DNA of 15,483 bases, taken from positions 1 through 15,483 of the forward strand of contig JAKVAO010000065.1 in the NCBI GenBank assembly GCA_022447685.1. The letters run 5' to 3'. Of this stretch, positions 14,046 to 15,483 are shown in pieces. How positions within the stretch are numbered: the stretch's first letter is position 1; each line of letters starts with the position of its first letter. Source of the DNA: Candidatus Caenarcanales bacterium (GTDB lineage Bacteria > Cyanobacteriota > Vampirovibrionia > LMEP-6097). The position numbers and the translations under genes are program-made. The notes beneath the pieces are model-generated. The model did no database searches. It was not told the DNA's origin and saw nothing but the letters and a program-made list of their open reading frames with translations.

Positions 14046-14906
14046 TTGGAATATACTAAAGCTTTAGCTGATTTAATCGAAGAATTTAATAAATTTCCAG
14101 GTGTGGGGCCTAAGTCAGCCCAAAGGATGGCTTTCTCTGTCCTGAAAAAATCTACAGAGCAAAACCAGAAGTTTATAGAAATAGTGCGCCGCGCCAAAAA
14201 TGAAATCAAGCAGTGTGAAATCTGTTTTAACTTATGTAGTGATACTATATGTGAGATTTGTCAGGATAGCAGACGCAATAAATCCATAATCTGCATAGTA
14301 GAAGAGGTTAAAGATCTTATCGCCATAGAAAAAACCAAAGAATTTAGAGGAACTTACCATGTACTTGGTGGTTTAATATCCCCACTCGATGGAATATCCA
14401 GTGCTGATCTTAATATTGAGCCTTTATTAGAAAGGATTAAGGGGCATTTTGATAACGACCCAAGGGGTCTTGCAGGGACAGATATTCAAGGCTTGCGCAG
14501 CTCGAAAAATTTGAGTTTACCTGGGGTAAATGATGATTTTGAGAGCAAGCATAACGCAGAAGATTCGCAGCCGAATAATGACTCAAGGGGTCTTGCAGGG
14601 GCAGATATTCAAGGCTTGCGCAGCTCGAAAAATCTGAGTTTACCTGGGGTAAATGATGATTTTGAGAGCAAGCATAACGCAGAAGATCGGTTCCTGCAAG
14701 ACCCCTTAGAGCTGGTTTTTGCGATCAGTCCTAGCACCGAAGGTGAGGCTACAATTCTTTATCTCAAAAAAGTAATTAAACGCCTTGAGCTTGATGACAA
14801 TATACAGATGTCGCGGCTAGCCTATGGTTTGCCATTGGGGGCTGATCTGGATTATGCAGATGAGCTGACTATTGTAAAAGCACTAGAGGCTAGAGTAAAG
14901 CTATAG
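14046..14906 (+). CDS. recR: Recombination protein RecR carrying an 82-residue in-frame repeat insertion
   Basis: 286 residues, where RecR is normally ~200. RecR works with RecF/RecO in gap repair. N-terminal helix-hairpin-helix 'FNKFPGVGPKSAQRMAF' (14-30); zinc finger C57, C60, C69, C72 ('CEIC' and 'CEIC', plus an extra C64); Toprim part 'IICIVEEVKDLIAIEKT' (81-97) and 'YHVLGGLISPLDGISSADL' (104-122); C-terminal 'AISPSTEGEATILYL' (226-240) and 'LAYGLPLGADLDYADELTI' (258-276). Between 'LLERIK' (127-132) and 'LELVFAIS' (221-228), a turn in other RecRs, lies the inserted sequence, polar and probably exposed or disordered. Taking out 82 codons leaves 204 residues, the normal size. No stop or frameshift is seen, so the protein is probably functional if the insert is tolerated. 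Start TTG. Confidence 0.95.
   Translation: MEYTKALADLIEEFNKFPGVGPKSAQRMAFSVLKKSTEQNQKFIEIVRRAKNEIKQCEICFNLCSDTICEICQDSRRNKSIICIVEEVKDLIAIEKTKEFRGTYHVLGGLISPLDGISSADLNIEPLLERIKGHFDNDPRGLAGTDIQGLRSSKNLSLPGVNDDFESKHNAEDSQPNNDSRGLAGADIQGLRSSKNLSLPGVNDDFESKHNAEDRFLQDPLELVFAISPSTEGEATILYLKKVIKRLELDDNIQMSRLAYGLPLGADLDYADELTIVKALEARVKL
14451..14564 (+). repeat. Direct repeat copy 1 inside recR
   Basis: 114 bases, repeated at 14574-14687 with five differences, all transitions, and a period of 123 bases (41 codons). It encodes residues 136-173 of RecR. The 20 bases after it (14565-14584) do not resemble the right end of copy 2, so copy 1 lacks the right inverted-repeat arm. Confidence 0.95.
14462..14707 (+). 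repeat. Palindromic protein-coding element inserted in recR (15-bp terminal inverted repeats)
   Basis: AAGGGGTCTTGCAGG (14462-14476, again at 14585-14599) is the exact reverse complement of CCTGCAAGACCCCTT (14693-14707). From the first arm to the right arm is 246 bases, exactly two 123-base units, so the recR frame is kept. Within a unit the inverted repeats are nested: GCTTGC (14614-14619) / GCAAGC (14668-14673), CTC-AAAA-TC (14624-14634 with bulges) / GATTTTGAG (14658-14666) and TTTACC (14639-14644) / GGTAAA (14648-14653). The whole unit could thus fold into one long hairpin. No transposase is encoded and no target duplication is obvious. It resembles Rickettsia palindromic elements in behaviour, but the sequence is not one I recognise. 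Confidence 0.85.
14574..14687 (+). repeat. Direct repeat copy 2 inside recR
   Basis: Second copy of the 114-base repeat, 109 of 114 identical. Three of the five differences change an amino acid (D/N, P/S, T/A). It runs into the right inverted-repeat arm at 14693-14707, so this copy with its left arm (14585-14707, 123 bases) is a complete unit. Confidence 0.95.
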
Positions 14907-14947
14907 ATTTAATTAAGATAAGAAGACCAAGTGTAGCAATAGATTAA

Positions 14948-14953
14948 TATAAT
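14948..14953 (+). promoter_or_regulatory. Possible -10 box (TATAAT) before the last gene
   Basis: A perfect TATAAT, 20 nt before the ATG at 14974, in the 67-base gap after recR. No -35 is visible at normal spacing. Confidence 0.35.
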
Positions 14954-14973
14954 AAGCCATAGGTTTCTATCTT

Positions 14974-15462
14974 ATGTCCAAGGCTCAAAATTTAACGATA
15001 CCAATGGCGGTACTCTTAGCTGGAATAACATGCCAAAGATCTGTAGACAAAGCACCGCTTATAAAATATACCAACCTAAGTGAGACGATTACATTAGCTG
15101 ATGAAAAAATAAATAAAGCGAATAAAGATAATCACCCAATGTCACAATGCCATAAATCAATGCACAGTGATATGTTGAGTAATGGAGAAAAATTTAGACC
15201 AATAGACTATAACCAGCTAACAGTTATTAAGGAAGCAAAAAAAGATAGTTTTTTATGTTTTAAAGCAGAAGACGGATTCGGTGACCTAAAAAGTATAAGC
15301 AAACCAGAAGACAAAACTCTAAATCTAGAAAAAAAACATTTTAATATTCACAGATACAAAGATTCTTCTGGGAAAGAGCAACATATCATAGTTTTGGAAA
15401 CACCATTAATTCAGGGCAACCGCAAAGTCGTCTTAGCTATTTTGGAAAAGAATATCTTGTAA
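14974..15462 (+). CDS. Unrecognised 162-residue protein, possibly membrane-anchored or exported
   Basis: I recognise no family. The N-terminus has a short hydrophobic segment ('LTIPMAVLLAGI', 7-18) followed by Cys20. This looks like a signal peptide with a poor lipobox (G-I-T-C instead of L-A-G-C), so lipoprotein status is doubtful. The rest is polar and Lys-rich, with three further cysteines-or-histidine-rich spots ('QCHKSMHSDM' around 58-67, C94) and a basic-hydrophobic C-terminus ('GNRKVVLAILEKNIL'). It follows recR by 67 bases and may have its own promoter (TATAAT at 14948-14953). There is no clear Shine-Dalgarno. It ends in TAA 21 bases before the window edge. Confidence 0.6.
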   Translation: MSKAQNLTIPMAVLLAGITCQRSVDKAPLIKYTNLSETITLADEKINKANKDNHPMSQCHKSMHSDMLSNGEKFRPIDYNQLTVIKEAKKDSFLCFKAEDGFGDLKSISKPEDKTLNLEKKHFNIHRYKDSSGKEQHIIVLETPLIQGNRKVVLAILEKNIL

Positions 15463-15483
15463 GTACTGATTGCTAGAAGCCGC

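Noticed and set aside
14000..14209. 69-codon open frame on the minus strand
   Set aside because: Antisense to the ybaB end and the conserved RecR helix-hairpin-helix and zinc-finger region.
14451..14687. CRISPR array
   Set aside because: Two long repeats with a 9-base gap, inside a coding frame; no spacer-sized interval and no third copy.
14462..14707. Insertion sequence
   Set aside because: The terminal inverted repeats fit, but the element is only 246 bases, encodes no transposase and shows no obvious target duplication; a non-autonomous palindromic repeat fits better.
14974..15036. Lipoprotein signal of the last gene
   Set aside because: The residues before Cys20 are G-I-T, which departs from the L-A/S-G/A rule at all three positions, so I list it only as a possibility in the gene entry.

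Overview
The window reads as ordinary chromosome from an AT-rich, diderm (Gram-negative-type) bacterium. The evidence is a signal-peptide-bearing beta-barrel-like protein, a GT9 (heptosyltransferase-family) glycosyltransferase, and housekeeping genes (enolase, Fur, class I ribonucleotide reductase, ybaB-recR) with the standard genetic code. I cannot place the lineage firmly. A candidate phylum such as a Melainabacteria-like group is possible, but this is a guess. All 15 genes whose stop is visible end in TAA (11) or TAG (4), none in TGA. Several genes have no Shine-Dalgarno sequence and instead carry a TATAAT-like box 6-8 nt before the start codon, which suggests leaderless transcription.

Layout. 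Bases 1-7258 are all on the minus strand: a sodium:solute symporter cut by the left edge; a DnaQ-fold protein that has lost its catalytic acids; an acidic, cysteine-free protein with a DUF1521-like (self-cleaving type) domain behind a structured leader; a HIT hydrolase next to enolase; an unrecognised helical protein; and a probable outer-membrane barrel with its own promoter, Shine-Dalgarno and terminator. Bases 7490-8736 (+) hold a barrel-only NagA-like amidohydrolase and a small helical protein. The latter converges on fur (-), sharing a TTAA stop tetranucleotide. Bases 9240-11545 (-) hold an unrecognised 374-residue protein and a GT9 glycosyltransferase. Bases 11708-15462 (+) hold nrdA behind a promoter with two NrdR-like boxes exactly 42 bp apart, then ybaB, recR and a short unknown protein.

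The most unusual object lies inside recR: a 246-bp in-frame insertion with perfect 15-bp terminal inverted repeats, made of two 123-bp (41-codon) units. Each unit contains nested inverted repeats that would fold into one long hairpin. It adds about 82 residues to an otherwise normal ~204-residue RecR. This resembles the protein-coding palindromic elements known from Rickettsia (RPEs), but I do not recognise this family. Other points worth following are the pseudo-exonuclease, the GDPHLD self-cleavage motif, the barrel-only NagA and the leaderless-promoter pattern. There is no tRNA, rRNA, CRISPR array, insertion sequence or replication origin that I can support. No stretch over 300 bases is without a gene.
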